DNA from: a virus
Length of the DNA: 53,299 nucleotides
IMG/VR virus record: IMGVR_UViG_3300033145_000217
Location: 1-53,299 of that record
Direction: 5' to 3' (one strand)
Both the position numbers and the translations under genes were made by a program. This document shows positions 1 to 8,245 of this stretch, one piece after another. The notes beneath the pieces are model-generated. The model worked only from the letters and a program-made list of their open reading frames with translations. It did no database searches and was not told where the DNA came from. Numbering within the stretch: the stretch's first letter is position 1; every line of letters begins with the position of its first letter.

Positions 1-917
1 ATGCTACTCTTTTAGGTGGTACGGCAGGTGACTATGTCATCCTTCATTCAGTAGGAGGTAACGGTGGTAACGCTATGCACCAACAATTATTTAGTGTCAG
101 AGATGCTACTGGAGTAAATTGGTATACACAACGCTTAAGGGATGGTATTAGAGTTGATAGTGAATTTGCAACACCTACAACAGCCAAGACTTGGTGGGAG
201 CGTGACCCTCAAGATAATGTTCAAAGTTGGGGAAATGCTGCGAGTACTTATATGACTATAAATGGCGGTAATGTTGGTATTGGAACAACTAGTCCAGATG
301 GAAAACTGCACATTGTACCTAATGCAGACCCAGCCTTAGTTCTTGGTAGAGCATATTCCAACCCTACTATTGTAGCATCTGGTGGTGGAGATTCAGCATA
401 TTTAATAATGGATAGTGATGGGGCATATGTAAGTATTAATCATTATGCAACTGATGATGTTGTGTTGGTTAATGGTGGAGGTAAGGTGGGTATCAATGAG
501 CGTAATCCAAGTTACAAGCTCGATGTTAATGGTACTGGAAGATTCACGGGTAATCTATATTCCAGCGCTGAGATTACATCATACGCTTCAGACCGCAGAC
601 TCAAGACAAATATACAGGTTATTAAAGACCCGATTGGCATACTCTACAAAACCGAAGGCGTTACGTTCGACTGGAGAGATGATGTAGAATCATATGGGTT
701 TAAACCAAGTAGAAAATCAGAGACAGGCTTTATTGCACAGAGCTTACAGAAAGCTATGGTCGAGGCGGTTGCGCCCGCGCCATTTGATCATGACGAATAT
801 GGTAATTCTAAGTCTGGAAAGAATTTCCTTACTACTAAACCAGAGAAGCTTATCCCCGTCTTAGTGGAAGCAATAAAAGTTCTGAATGAAAGAATAGTTC
901 AACTTGAAAATAGATAA
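1..917 (+). CDS. Tail fibre/spike C-terminal part with S74 intramolecular chaperone (5' partial)
   Basis: The frame is open from base 3 through the first internal ATG at 75, so the true start lies upstream and only the C-terminal part is here. Glycine-rich stretches with a VGIGTTSPDGKLHI-type motif are typical of trimeric beta-rich fibres. The last ~110 residues are a Peptidase_S74 (endosialidase-type) chaperone. It contains SDRRLK, whose Ser (codon 588-590) and Lys five residues later correspond to the catalytic Ser/Lys dyad of this family. Known family behaviour is that the chaperone trimerises the fibre and then cuts itself off just before that Ser. A C-terminal helix ending in VLNERIVQLENR suits a trimeric coiled coil. 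Probable role: host-recognition fibre. Confidence is high for the S74 domain and moderate for receptor-binding function. Confidence 0.88.
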   Translation, partial: ATLLGGTAGDYVILHSVGGNGGNAMHQQLFSVRDATGVNWYTQRLRDGIRVDSEFATPTTAKTWWERDPQDNVQSWGNAASTYMTINGGNVGIGTTSPDGKLHIVPNADPALVLGRAYSNPTIVASGGGDSAYLIMDSDGAYVSINHYATDDVVLVNGGGKVGINERNPSYKLDVNGTGRFTGNLYSSAEITSYASDRRLKTNIQVIKDPIGILYKTEGVTFDWRDDVESYGFKPSRKSETGFIAQSLQKAMVEAVAPAPFDHDEYGNSKSGKNFLTTKPEKLIPVLVEAIKVLNERIVQLENR

Positions 918-920
918 GAT

Positions 921-1970
921 ATGGCATTGGCATCAACAAACATAACGCCAATAAAAGCTAACGTAGAACTTGGCTCACCATTTTACATTACAAGCAATTT
1001 AAGCGTGAAAGATGTGTGTGAAGTGACTGGTCAGAATAGATTCTCATTCTACGGCCCTTGGCATTTGAAGACAGATACTAATAAGGTCTGTCAAGTAGAT
1101 TATGGGACAAGCAATTATAGATTAGGTGACTTCAGGTTATATAATCATAGCACAACCTCAACTGGGATACCGAAGGGTGCAGATGATTTTGAACAGAAAT
1201 ACACAAGTTCTACCGCTACTGTAGTTCTTGTTTCTTATGTTTATAATATGAACGTTCTTGACGCATTAAGTAATGCATACTCAACGTCAGCTTTAAGAAT
1301 TTGCTCTAAATTCTACACAACAAGTGCCGCTAGAACAGCCGGAACCAGTCCCGCGAAGACTGATATACAGACCCTTGGTTGGGGTACAAGCTCTCTAGCT
1401 GGTCATATAAGAACAGCTACAAGTAAGGCTTCTAGCCAACAGCTCAAGACAATTACGGGTGTTCCGATTACAGCTCCTTATGTAGATACATATATATCTG
1501 ATATCTCTGGAACTAGACTTCTTACTCTTGGCACCGCAATATCTGGTGGATATACAAAATTGTCATTTTGGGAAGATGTACCTCCTTATTTCCAAGGAAG
1601 CCCAGTAAACATCACCCCAGCGCCAGTAACGGGAATGCACACGGCTATTAGCGCGTCTAGCACAAAATGTAATGACGATAGTTCAGTTTCGGTTACGGCT
1701 GGTACCTCTTGGTCTATGACCGTAAGGCTTAAAGGGCAATACTATACTTCTCAATATCTTGTATCAGCCACAAATGCTACAGTCACCTTTAAACTATATA
1801 ACCGATCAAATGCATTGATTGAAACTGATACACAAACCGGAAAGACTTTCAATAATGAATCATCAACAGCATTTAGTGGAACTTTCTCAAATTCGATGGG
1901 TAACGGTTATCATGTTACCGTTGGTGTTAGTTCTGCAACTTTAGGAACGAGGGGTACTGCTTGCCCATAA
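921..1970 (+). CDS. Probable tail/fibre-associated structural protein, unknown family
   Basis: The 349-residue product starts 3 nt after the fibre stop, so it is co-transcribed with it. It is rich in Ser/Thr/Gly/Tyr with alternating beta-type patterns, has no signal peptide or membrane segment, and has few lysines for this genome. That composition fits a beta-rich virion surface protein. The ~130 C-terminal residues read like an immunoglobulin- or lectin-like beta sandwich (repeated short hydrophobic strands such as SVSVTAGTSWSMTVRL). I do not recognise a family. From position beside the fibre gene I infer a receptor-binding accessory, fibre cap or baseplate component. It is followed at once by a promoter for the next transcription unit. 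Confidence 0.6.
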   Translation: MALASTNITPIKANVELGSPFYITSNLSVKDVCEVTGQNRFSFYGPWHLKTDTNKVCQVDYGTSNYRLGDFRLYNHSTTSTGIPKGADDFEQKYTSSTATVVLVSYVYNMNVLDALSNAYSTSALRICSKFYTTSAARTAGTSPAKTDIQTLGWGTSSLAGHIRTATSKASSQQLKTITGVPITAPYVDTYISDISGTRLLTLGTAISGGYTKLSFWEDVPPYFQGSPVNITPAPVTGMHTAISASSTKCNDDSSVSVTAGTSWSMTVRLKGQYYTSQYLVSATNATVTFKLYNRSNALIETDTQTGKTFNNESSTAFSGTFSNSMGNGYHVTVGVSSATLGTRGTACP

Positions 1971-1985
1971 AAACGTTGATTTATA

Positions 1986-2017
1986 TTTGGTATTGTCAGA
2001 AATTTTACTTATCTTTG
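1986..2017 (+). promoter_or_regulatory. Bacteroidetes-type promoter for the dNMP kinase-GroEL-GroES block
   Basis: A -33 element TTTG (1986-1989, followed by GTATTGT) lies 20 nt before a perfect -7 element TATCTTTG (2010-2017). A/T-rich leader DNA (TTAAATTTAATTAT) then runs to the start codon at 2044. The spacing and both elements match the sequence expected for the primary sigma factor of Bacteroidetes. Confidence 0.85.
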
Positions 2018-2043
2018 AAATATTATAAATTAAATTTAATTAT

Positions 2044-2637
2044 ATGAAGAAGAGAAACGTTATCTTCCTTTCTGGATTTAAGAATACGGGGAAAGACACT
2101 GTATCTGAAATGATTAATGAAATGTCATATGATAAATATGATATAATCAGTTTTGCGGATGCAGTAAAAAAAGAGTATTATGATTCCATTGGTATCAAAT
2201 ATGATAAAGGCAATGAGGATCGAACTTTCAAAGAATTACACCGAACTGGAATCATCAGTTACGGTGAATCACAAAAACATCTTTATGGGGCAAATTATTG
2301 GATTGAGAAAGCCCTCGATGATCTTCTTTTTGATAAGGAAAGTGAACGTGGTATTATAGTGCCTGATTGCAGGAGGACTGAGGAAATGTTTTGGTATTTA
2401 GACTTTTTGAATAGTAGTATGCCTAAATATCAATTCATTAGAGATAACTTTATACCGCATTTTTTTATGGTTCATAGGGAGGATGCTGATCTTGAAGATA
2501 AAGATTTTCTTACTCATATTGCTATACGTGTGGCTACTGAGCTTATGTATCTCCCTAACAGGTATATTCCGAATCATGCAACGCTTGATAAATTAAAGGT
2601 TCAAGTAGAAGAAATATATGCCTGTCGCCTAAAATAG
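2044..2637 (+). CDS. Deoxynucleoside monophosphate kinase-like P-loop protein
   Basis: The 197-residue protein opens with a hydrophobic strand and the P-loop GFKNTGKDT (residues 11-19), the GxxxxGKD(S/T) form used by phage dNMP kinases such as T4 gp1 and by related adenylate/dephospho-CoA kinase-like enzymes. A later IIVPDCRRTEE segment resembles the second conserved strand with Asp and Arg of this group. Expected role: phosphorylating dNMPs to dNDPs to supply phage DNA synthesis. It would work with the ribonucleotide reductase encoded on the opposite strand. It is the first gene after a strong promoter, suggesting early expression. The next gene starts 1 nt after its stop. Confidence 0.78.
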   Translation: MKKRNVIFLSGFKNTGKDTVSEMINEMSYDKYDIISFADAVKKEYYDSIGIKYDKGNEDRTFKELHRTGIISYGESQKHLYGANYWIEKALDDLLFDKESERGIIVPDCRRTEEMFWYLDFLNSSMPKYQFIRDNFIPHFFMVHREDADLEDKDFLTHIAIRVATELMYLPNRYIPNHATLDKLKVQVEEIYACRLK

Positions 2638-2638
2638 A

Positions 2639-3079
2639 ATGAGAGAGATATATGTCGAGAAGCAGTTTCAGAAATTTCGGAAGCTTGTTGTGGCAACAAA
2701 GTTTTCCCAAGTTTACAATGGAATAGCGGATGTGGTACTCGGAATGTCCTCTTCTATATCTCTTAGGCTATTGTTTTGGATAATGGAAAAGATGGATGAT
2801 AATAATTTTGTTGTCTTTAGAAAAGCCGAGAAACTTGAATTTATATATGAATGTTATAAAGCTGGATCAGAAAAGAAATCAATAAGTTCAATAAATAGAT
2901 CAGTAAAAGAACTTGTAGATAAAGGTCTTATGGTTTCAATAAATAATGAAGGGGAAAGGCTGGGTAAATTCTTTGTTAATCCCGGTTATTTTTGGAAGAG
3001 TAAGAATCAGCATGAGAGATCAAAAAGAATTAAAGAGTATTATGAATATTTAAAATTTAAAACAAATGAAGCAAATTGA
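2639..3079 (+). CDS. RepL-like winged-helix protein
   Basis: The product has 146 residues. The centre (about residues 80-115) has an S/T-rich recognition-helix pattern (SISSINRSVKELVDKGLM) followed by a two-strand wing ending in GKFFVNPGYFWKS. This layout and the 'vNPxYF(W/K)' ending resemble RepL-type plasmid initiators and related phage winged-helix proteins. It could be a replication initiator or a transcriptional regulator; sequence alone does not decide. Its last 14 nt overlap the start of the GroEL gene, implying translational coupling. Basic residues dominate the C-terminal third, consistent with DNA binding. Confidence 0.6.
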   Translation: MREIYVEKQFQKFRKLVVATKFSQVYNGIADVVLGMSSSISLRLLFWIMEKMDDNNFVVFRKAEKLEFIYECYKAGSEKKSISSINRSVKELVDKGLMVSINNEGERLGKFFVNPGYFWKSKNQHERSKRIKEYYEYLKFKTNEAN

Positions 3080-4622
3080 TTTTAACACAAAGGATAGTAT
3101 TATTAAGTCAGTAAAAAAGCTTGCGTTAGCGGTAGGTTCTACGCTAGGAGCGGGAGGTCGGAATGTTTTAATCCAAGTTGGAGCACAATATGCGATTACT
3201 AAGGACGGTGTAACTGTGGCTAAACAAATTGAATTTGAAGATGAAACTGAGAATGCTGTAGCCCAAATTGTAAAGGAAGCTGCGTCAAGGACAGCGAGAG
3301 ACGCCGGAGACGGAACAACCACTTCGACCGTATTGGTATATGAAATTGTAAAAAGGATTCTTGAAAATGGAGCATTTGATAAATCCAATGTAACAAAAGT
3401 TCGGGCGGGTATCGAAGAAGCTGCTAAAGACTTGGTTGAAATAATCGAGAAAAGCAAAAAAGAAGTAGAGACTGATGATGAGTTAAAGGCTATTGCAACA
3501 ATCTCAGGTAATAATGACGAGCATATTGGCGATATGATGCTTCAGGTATTTAACTCTGTAGGCAAAGAAGGCGCTATTAGGCTTGAAGAAACGTCAATGA
3601 ATGATACAATTATTGATGTGACTAAAGGATGTCAAATAGAATCTGGATATATAAATAAAAATTTCGCTAATAATACCGTAAAACAGATTACTGATTTCAA
3701 GAACCCTGCAATTTTTATTACAGATAAGAAATTTGAAACATCAATAAAAGAACTTGTACCGCCTATTGAAGTGATGATGAAAATGAAACGTCCAATGGTT
3801 ATCATCTGCGGCGGAATGGAGGGCGAACCTCTAGGTACGCTAATGATCAATAAGATGCGAGAAGGGCTTGAAATCGTAGTTATCGAAGCTCCTCACTTTG
3901 GAACGGATCGAATGGATATTCTTGACGACGTTGCAGCCGTAACCGGCGGTACTGTTATGTCAGAAGCGCGAGGATTTGATATTGCTAAGATTAAGGAAAG
4001 TGACTTAGGTACAGCAGATCGCATTATTGTTGATGCAAATGTCACTACAATGCTCGGAAGGGCTGGAACAGATGAGGCCATTGAAGAAAGAGTGGAGTCA
4101 ATTAAAGAGCAGCAAAATGAGGATCGCGAAGGCAATATGGCTTGGAGGTATGAGCAGAGGATGGCTTCACTTACGTCGGGCGTTGGAGTTATTTATGTTG
4201 GGGGTAATTCAGAAATAGAGATGAAGGATATGTATTTCAGACTTGAGGATTCACTATCAGCTACTAAAGCGGCCCTTAATCACGGTTATGTTATAGGCGG
4301 TGGGATGGCTTATTATAAGGCCGCTCAGGAGCTTGAAAAGAGGCGATTTAAGGATCAATCAAGGCGACTTGGCTATATGGCTATGGTTCATGCCGCAAAG
4401 ATGCCTACAGAGTGGATTATGCGTAATGCAGGACATCAAGGAGATATACCTATAGAGCTTGGTTTGCTTGGCTATAATGCTGTGACTTGTAAACTTTCCG
4501 ATATTGAAAAAGATGGAATTATTGATCCGTTCAAAGTTGTTGAATCGTGTATCGGTAATGCTGCATCGGTAGCTGGAATGTTAATAACCACTAATGTCAT
4601 CATTACGGATAAAAAGAAATAA
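3066..4622 (+). CDS. groEL: GroEL-type chaperonin (phage-encoded Hsp60)
   Basis: The 518-residue product aligns along the whole chaperonin fold. The equatorial ATP site has TKDGVTVA (Asp47, equivalent to E. coli Asp52), AGDGTTTST (Asp82, equivalent to Asp87) and LEDSLSATKAAL (Asp395, equivalent to the catalytic Asp398), then YVIGGGMAYY. The apical domain has GYINKNF, a VIEAPHFG segment and LTGGTV-like VTGGTV. The C-terminal AASVAGMLITT block is intact. It is about 30 residues shorter than E. coli GroEL and ends in a Lys-rich tail instead of the usual Gly-Gly-Met repeat. All ATP-site residues I can locate are conserved, so an active folding chamber is likely. The expected substrate is a phage structural or internal protein. 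It overlaps the RepL-like gene by 14 nt and is followed by a GroES-like gene. Confidence 0.95.
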   Translation: MKQIDFNTKDSIIKSVKKLALAVGSTLGAGGRNVLIQVGAQYAITKDGVTVAKQIEFEDETENAVAQIVKEAASRTARDAGDGTTTSTVLVYEIVKRILENGAFDKSNVTKVRAGIEEAAKDLVEIIEKSKKEVETDDELKAIATISGNNDEHIGDMMLQVFNSVGKEGAIRLEETSMNDTIIDVTKGCQIESGYINKNFANNTVKQITDFKNPAIFITDKKFETSIKELVPPIEVMMKMKRPMVIICGGMEGEPLGTLMINKMREGLEIVVIEAPHFGTDRMDILDDVAAVTGGTVMSEARGFDIAKIKESDLGTADRIIVDANVTTMLGRAGTDEAIEERVESIKEQQNEDREGNMAWRYEQRMASLTSGVGVIYVGGNSEIEMKDMYFRLEDSLSATKAALNHGYVIGGGMAYYKAAQELEKRRFKDQSRRLGYMAMVHAAKMPTEWIMRNAGHQGDIPIELGLLGYNAVTCKLSDIEKDGIIDPFKVVESCIGNAASVAGMLITTNVIITDKKK

Positions 4623-4644
4623 AAAAAATTAAATTTATAAAGAT

Positions 4645-4917
4645 ATGTTTGTAGCAAATGGGTTAATTAGAAAAATTTCGATAAATGATCCAAAAACTGG
4701 ATTGACTTATCTGGTTGGACAAAAAATGATGTCTGGAACGTTAACAATTACAGAAATACGACTTGATGTAGATGGAAGTATTGAGCGCGGATATGCGAAG
4801 TATGATATTCTTGTTCGAAAGAATGATTCAAATCATTCAAGGATTTGGAAATCTATAGAGAACATGCCAGTAGCGATTGAATATGAAATTGATGAAGTGA
4901 GATATGTGGAAAACTAG
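4645..4917 (+). CDS. Small unknown protein between the chaperonin genes
   Basis: The 90-residue protein is probably soluble, with alternating strands (IRKISINDPKTGLTYLVG, ITEIRLDVDGSIERGYAKYDILV) and no motif I recognise. It lies between GroEL and the GroES-like gene and overlaps the latter by 14 nt, so it is almost certainly co-translated with them. The position suggests a chaperonin-associated role, but I see no direct evidence. An A/T-rich leader (AAATTAAATTTATAAAG) precedes the start. Confidence 0.6.
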   Translation: MFVANGLIRKISINDPKTGLTYLVGQKMMSGTLTITEIRLDVDGSIERGYAKYDILVRKNDSNHSRIWKSIENMPVAIEYEIDEVRYVEN

Positions 4918-5497
4918 CAATGATAGAGTTATCGTAGAACTCAAGGGGCTGTATGACAACGAGATAAAGGTTGGCGATTTTACAATGAAAGTAGATACTA
5001 TATTCCGTAAGCTACATAACGCCGTACAGGAAGCTACAGTAGTTGCTTGCCCAGATAATAAGGAGATAGAAGTGGGGGATACGGTATTTGTTCATCACTT
5101 TGTAGTAGAAAATGAAAGAATAGTGCCAGTAAAAGATAAGCATTATCGCTGGCTTGAATATAATCAAATATACGCAAGGATGAGAGATGGTATATTAAAG
5201 GCTTTAGGATATTTTGTATTAGTAGAGCCAGTTAAATTCGATGAAGCTAAATTTAAGAATAAAACTGATTCCGGGTTAGTGTTAAGCCGTAAAACGGGAA
5301 CGGAATATGTTGACAGGGTTGGATTTGTGGCTCACGTTGGAGATGAGGCTTTTGAAGCGGGGGTGTCTGTTGGAGACAAAATATTCTTTAATAAGAACTG
5401 TGAATACGAGATTAATATCAATGGTAAGATGTATTACAGAATGGAGAAGCGTGATGTTATTGCGGTAATTGATCCAAATGTTGAATTTACAGTATAA
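4904..5497 (+). CDS. Co-chaperonin with two GroES-like domains in tandem
   Basis: At 197 residues the protein is about twice the size of GroES (~97). The second half (about residues 101-192) follows the GroES pattern closely. It has a first strand YFVLVEPV, a mobile-loop-like segment with SGLVL (residues 123-127, compare GGIVL of E. coli GroES, which binds GroEL), then VGFVAHVGD, VSVGDKIFF, and a final YYRMEKRDVIAVI resembling the GroES 'dIlAiv' strand. The first half (about residues 6-97) repeats the plan more loosely: NDRVIVELKG, ATVVACPD, IEVGDTVFVHH, and YNQIYARM as last strand. No clear IVL tripeptide is visible in the first half. Chloroplast Cpn20 is the known tandem GroES. Expected role: lid for the neighbouring GroEL. 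Confidence 0.82.
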   Translation: MWKTSNDRVIVELKGLYDNEIKVGDFTMKVDTIFRKLHNAVQEATVVACPDNKEIEVGDTVFVHHFVVENERIVPVKDKHYRWLEYNQIYARMRDGILKALGYFVLVEPVKFDEAKFKNKTDSGLVLSRKTGTEYVDRVGFVAHVGDEAFEAGVSVGDKIFFNKNCEYEININGKMYYRMEKRDVIAVIDPNVEFTV

Positions 5498-6054
5498 TGA
5501 AAGAAGAACTAAAGGAATATCTATTAATTAAATATGGAGAAGTGGAGCTTTCGGAGGAAGGCTTCACTATTTCTATTGATAAATTAATAGATTATATTAT
5601 AGAAGTTTACGTTGAAAGGGGAACGGATGCTATATTATTAAACAAAAGGAAAGAGGCTGTTATAATTGAGCTTGGCATTAAGTATGATTCAGATAAAGAT
5701 ATTCTTATGTTAAATAAGAGTAAGACCGTGAGTCGTATAATAACAGATGTCTTACATATAACAGCTAATAGAGAATTTGAATTATACATTAGCGCATTAG
5801 AGGCCACTACGATATTACTTGATATCGTTAGACGACCTATAGACGATACACTTGATGATGACAAGTGGCTTACCGCGTTAAAAGCTAAGAAGCAAGGATT
5901 TAACGATGCGAGAGAATTATTAGATAGCGCAAAGGAAATAGCCGAGCAGATGTTAGGGGCGAGAGAGGCAGACCTTGAAGAACATGTTGAAGAGGCTATA
6001 TTCAAAGAGGGTATGTCGGAGAAGTTGGCTAAGAAAATTTCTATAAAAAAATAA
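5497..6054 (+). CDS. Unknown helical protein upstream of terminase
   Basis: The 185-residue protein starts in a TAATG overlap with the co-chaperonin stop. It is predicted all-helical and strongly charged, with alternating E/K stretches and a C-terminal amphipathic helix (EAIFKEGMSEKLAKKISIKK). No catalytic motif is visible. Its position just before TerL is where small terminase subunits often sit, and its size and helical, charged make-up would suit one. No helix-turn-helix can be identified with confidence, and a promoter separates it from TerL. I leave the function open. Confidence 0.55.
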   Translation: MKEELKEYLLIKYGEVELSEEGFTISIDKLIDYIIEVYVERGTDAILLNKRKEAVIIELGIKYDSDKDILMLNKSKTVSRIITDVLHITANREFELYISALEATTILLDIVRRPIDDTLDDDKWLTALKAKKQGFNDARELLDSAKEIAEQMLGAREADLEEHVEEAIFKEGMSEKLAKKISIKK

Positions 6055-6080
6055 TTAACGGTATACTTATTGATGAAATA

Positions 6081-6100
6081 AATTATTTAGACAAATAATT
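6081..6100. other. A/T inverted repeat overlapping the terminase promoter
   Basis: AATTATTT (6081-6088) and AAATAATT (6093-6100) form perfect 8-bp arms around AGAC. The right arm runs into the -33 element of the next promoter. It lacks a GC stem and a downstream T-run, so it is a better candidate operator than terminator. Confidence 0.5.
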
Positions 6101-6129
6101 GTTATATTGGATTATTTTTTGTATCTTTG
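6098..6129 (+). promoter_or_regulatory. Bacteroidetes-type promoter for terminase and portal
   Basis: The -33-like element ATTG (6098-6101) is separated by 20 nt from a perfect -7 element TATCTTTG (6122-6129). The terminase start follows 22 nt later behind an A/T-rich leader. The -33 box is weaker than in sister promoters, and it overlaps an inverted repeat. Confidence 0.75.
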
Positions 6130-6151
6130 TATATTATACTAATATAATTAT

Positions 6152-8245
6152 ATGCAAGGCGATAATGTACATTGTGTAAAATTAGCCAGCACAACTGGAC
6201 AGATATATAGGGTAGGTGAAATTGATGTTATAATACCTAAGAAGCCAACTGCTAGAAAAATCATCAATAATCAGAAGGTTAAGAAGCATCAGAAATGGAG
6301 CCGTGATCTTTTTATGGGTGATTTCGATATTAATAAATCGGAGGAGAATTACACAGATAAGGATATAAAGTTTATTGAAGAAGACTTCGATAGAAGAATG
6401 AACGGAGTCTGGATAATGATAAACGGAGTAGCAACATGGATTACGGGGCCACATTATTATTATTTAGCTCATTGTAAGATTGACGTTGGATATCCTGATT
6501 ATAGGGATAGAGATAGGAGGTTCTTTTACCACTGGCAAGCGTGTGTGGTTGATGAGTTTTCATATGGTATGTTAATGGTTAAGCACCGTAGAGAGGGTGC
6601 AACATATAAGGGTGCGTCTTTGATTCTTGAGGTTATGACAAGATCATTTAGCTCTACCGGAGGAATAATGAGTAAGACCGGAGCTGACGCAAAAGAGTTC
6701 TTTCACAAGACTGTAAAAATGTTTAGGGGTTTACCTAAATTTTATCAACCAATTATTGCGGGTACAGATAATCCTAAGTCAATGATTGAGTTTGACAAGC
6801 CGGGCGAGCGTATTACTAAGAGGTCACAGAAGGTTAAAATATCAGAAGCTCTGGAAAGTAAGATAGAATGGAAAAATACTGCTGAGAACTCATTTGACTC
6901 ATATAAATTAAAGATAGTAGTACCGGATGAGGGTGGTAAGTGGGATGAGGTAGATGTAAGGCAAAACTGGAGAGTAATGCGGCCAACGCTTACTCAGGGG
7001 CGTAAAATTACCGGAAAAGCTTTTTTCCCATCTACTGTTAATGAGATGAGTCGTAAGGGCGGATCGAACTTCAAGGATATGTTCGATAACAGTGACCCCA
7101 ACGATAGAAACCTCAATAATCAAACAAAAACAGGGTTATACAGATACTTTACCCCTGCTTACGATGGAATGGAAGGTTTTATTGATCAGTTTGGTAAATC
7201 AGTGATTGATACACCAGATAAGCCAGTGTTAGGCATGGATGGTACAATGATTGAAATTGGGGCGAAAGCGTTTCTAGAAAATGAAAGGTTAGCCTTAGTA
7301 AATGATCCTTCTGCACTTGCGGAGTTCAAAAGACAATTTCCGTTCAACATTGATGAAGCATTCATGGTTGAGGTAAAGGATTGTTCATTTAATGTTGAGT
7401 TTCTTTATAGTCAATATGATTGGAATGCAGAACATGCACATAAGATATTAACGCCCGGAGATTTTGTTTGGACTAATGGATTTGGAAGTGAAGTTAAATT
7501 TATCAGTACAAAGTCTGGTAAATGGTTGGTAGCATGGGTTCCCGCTGTTGAGGATCAAAATAAGAAATCATGGAAAAATGGGAGGATGGAACCCGGAAAC
7601 ATGGCTTCGATTAGATCAGGCGTTGACCCTTATGACCACGATAAAACAACAGATGGTAATAAGTCTAACGCTGCTTCATATGTATTTAGGATGTATAATC
7701 CAGTTTACGAAGAAGAATCTAATATGTTTGTTTGTCAGTATATTAACAGACCTCCTACATCATATATTATGTATGAGGATATGTTAAAGCAGAGTCTGTT
7801 TTACGGGTGTCAATTACTTGCTGAGAATAATAAAATTGGTATTATTAACTGGTTTATAGAGAAAGGGTACAAGTCGTATTTAATGAAGAGACCGGAGTTT
7901 ACCAATACGAAATCCAGCGTGAGGCAAAAAACTATGGGTATTCCTACGACTGGAGATAGCGTTAGAGATTCACTTATAGGAGTTATAGAGGAATATGTAT
8001 ATTTCTACGTGGGACACAACATAGAAAAAAACACAATGGGTCTATTGTATTTCAATAGATTAATAACAGACTTATTAAGATTCGAGGCTGATAACTGGAC
8101 AAAATACGATGCTACAGTAGCATGTGGACTCACGTTGTTGGCCGTAAAGAAACATATGAAAAAGCCAATAGATTTAAACAATAAATCCCGACTTGTGCGG
8201 GAATACAAAATAAACGGAACAAAATCAAGATTAATTAGAAGATGA
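6152..8245 (+). CDS. terL: Terminase large subunit (TerL)
   Basis: The 697-residue DNA-packaging motor combines an ATPase and a nuclease. A deviant Walker A, KHRREGATY (residues 144-152), is followed by hydrophobic LKIVVPDEGG (Asp259/Glu260, Walker B plus catalytic Glu). The nuclease half starts near residue 488 with RSGVDPYDHD, the first acidic strand of the RNase H-like terminase nuclease, and acidic DSVRDSLIG and later segments could complete the metal site. The Walker A lacks the usual GK(S/T), as in other terminases where the lysine sits at the motif's start. The length is at the large end for TerL. It overlaps the portal gene by 4 nt (ATGA). Confidence 0.88.
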   Translation: MQGDNVHCVKLASTTGQIYRVGEIDVIIPKKPTARKIINNQKVKKHQKWSRDLFMGDFDINKSEENYTDKDIKFIEEDFDRRMNGVWIMINGVATWITGPHYYYLAHCKIDVGYPDYRDRDRRFFYHWQACVVDEFSYGMLMVKHRREGATYKGASLILEVMTRSFSSTGGIMSKTGADAKEFFHKTVKMFRGLPKFYQPIIAGTDNPKSMIEFDKPGERITKRSQKVKISEALESKIEWKNTAENSFDSYKLKIVVPDEGGKWDEVDVRQNWRVMRPTLTQGRKITGKAFFPSTVNEMSRKGGSNFKDMFDNSDPNDRNLNNQTKTGLYRYFTPAYDGMEGFIDQFGKSVIDTPDKPVLGMDGTMIEIGAKAFLENERLALVNDPSALAEFKRQFPFNIDEAFMVEVKDCSFNVEFLYSQYDWNAEHAHKILTPGDFVWTNGFGSEVKFISTKSGKWLVAWVPAVEDQNKKSWKNGRMEPGNMASIRSGVDPYDHDKTTDGNKSNAASYVFRMYNPVYEEESNMFVCQYINRPPTSYIMYEDMLKQSLFYGCQLLAENNKIGIINWFIEKGYKSYLMKRPEFTNTKSSVRQKTMGIPTTGDSVRDSLIGVIEEYVYFYVGHNIEKNTMGLLYFNRLITDLLRFEADNWTKYDATVACGLTLLAVKKHMKKPIDLNNKSRLVREYKINGTKSRLIRR

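Noticed and set aside
4472-4657. Minus-strand frames inside the GroEL gene
   Set aside because: They have no start context, no neighbours and only shadow the conserved GroEL coding frame.
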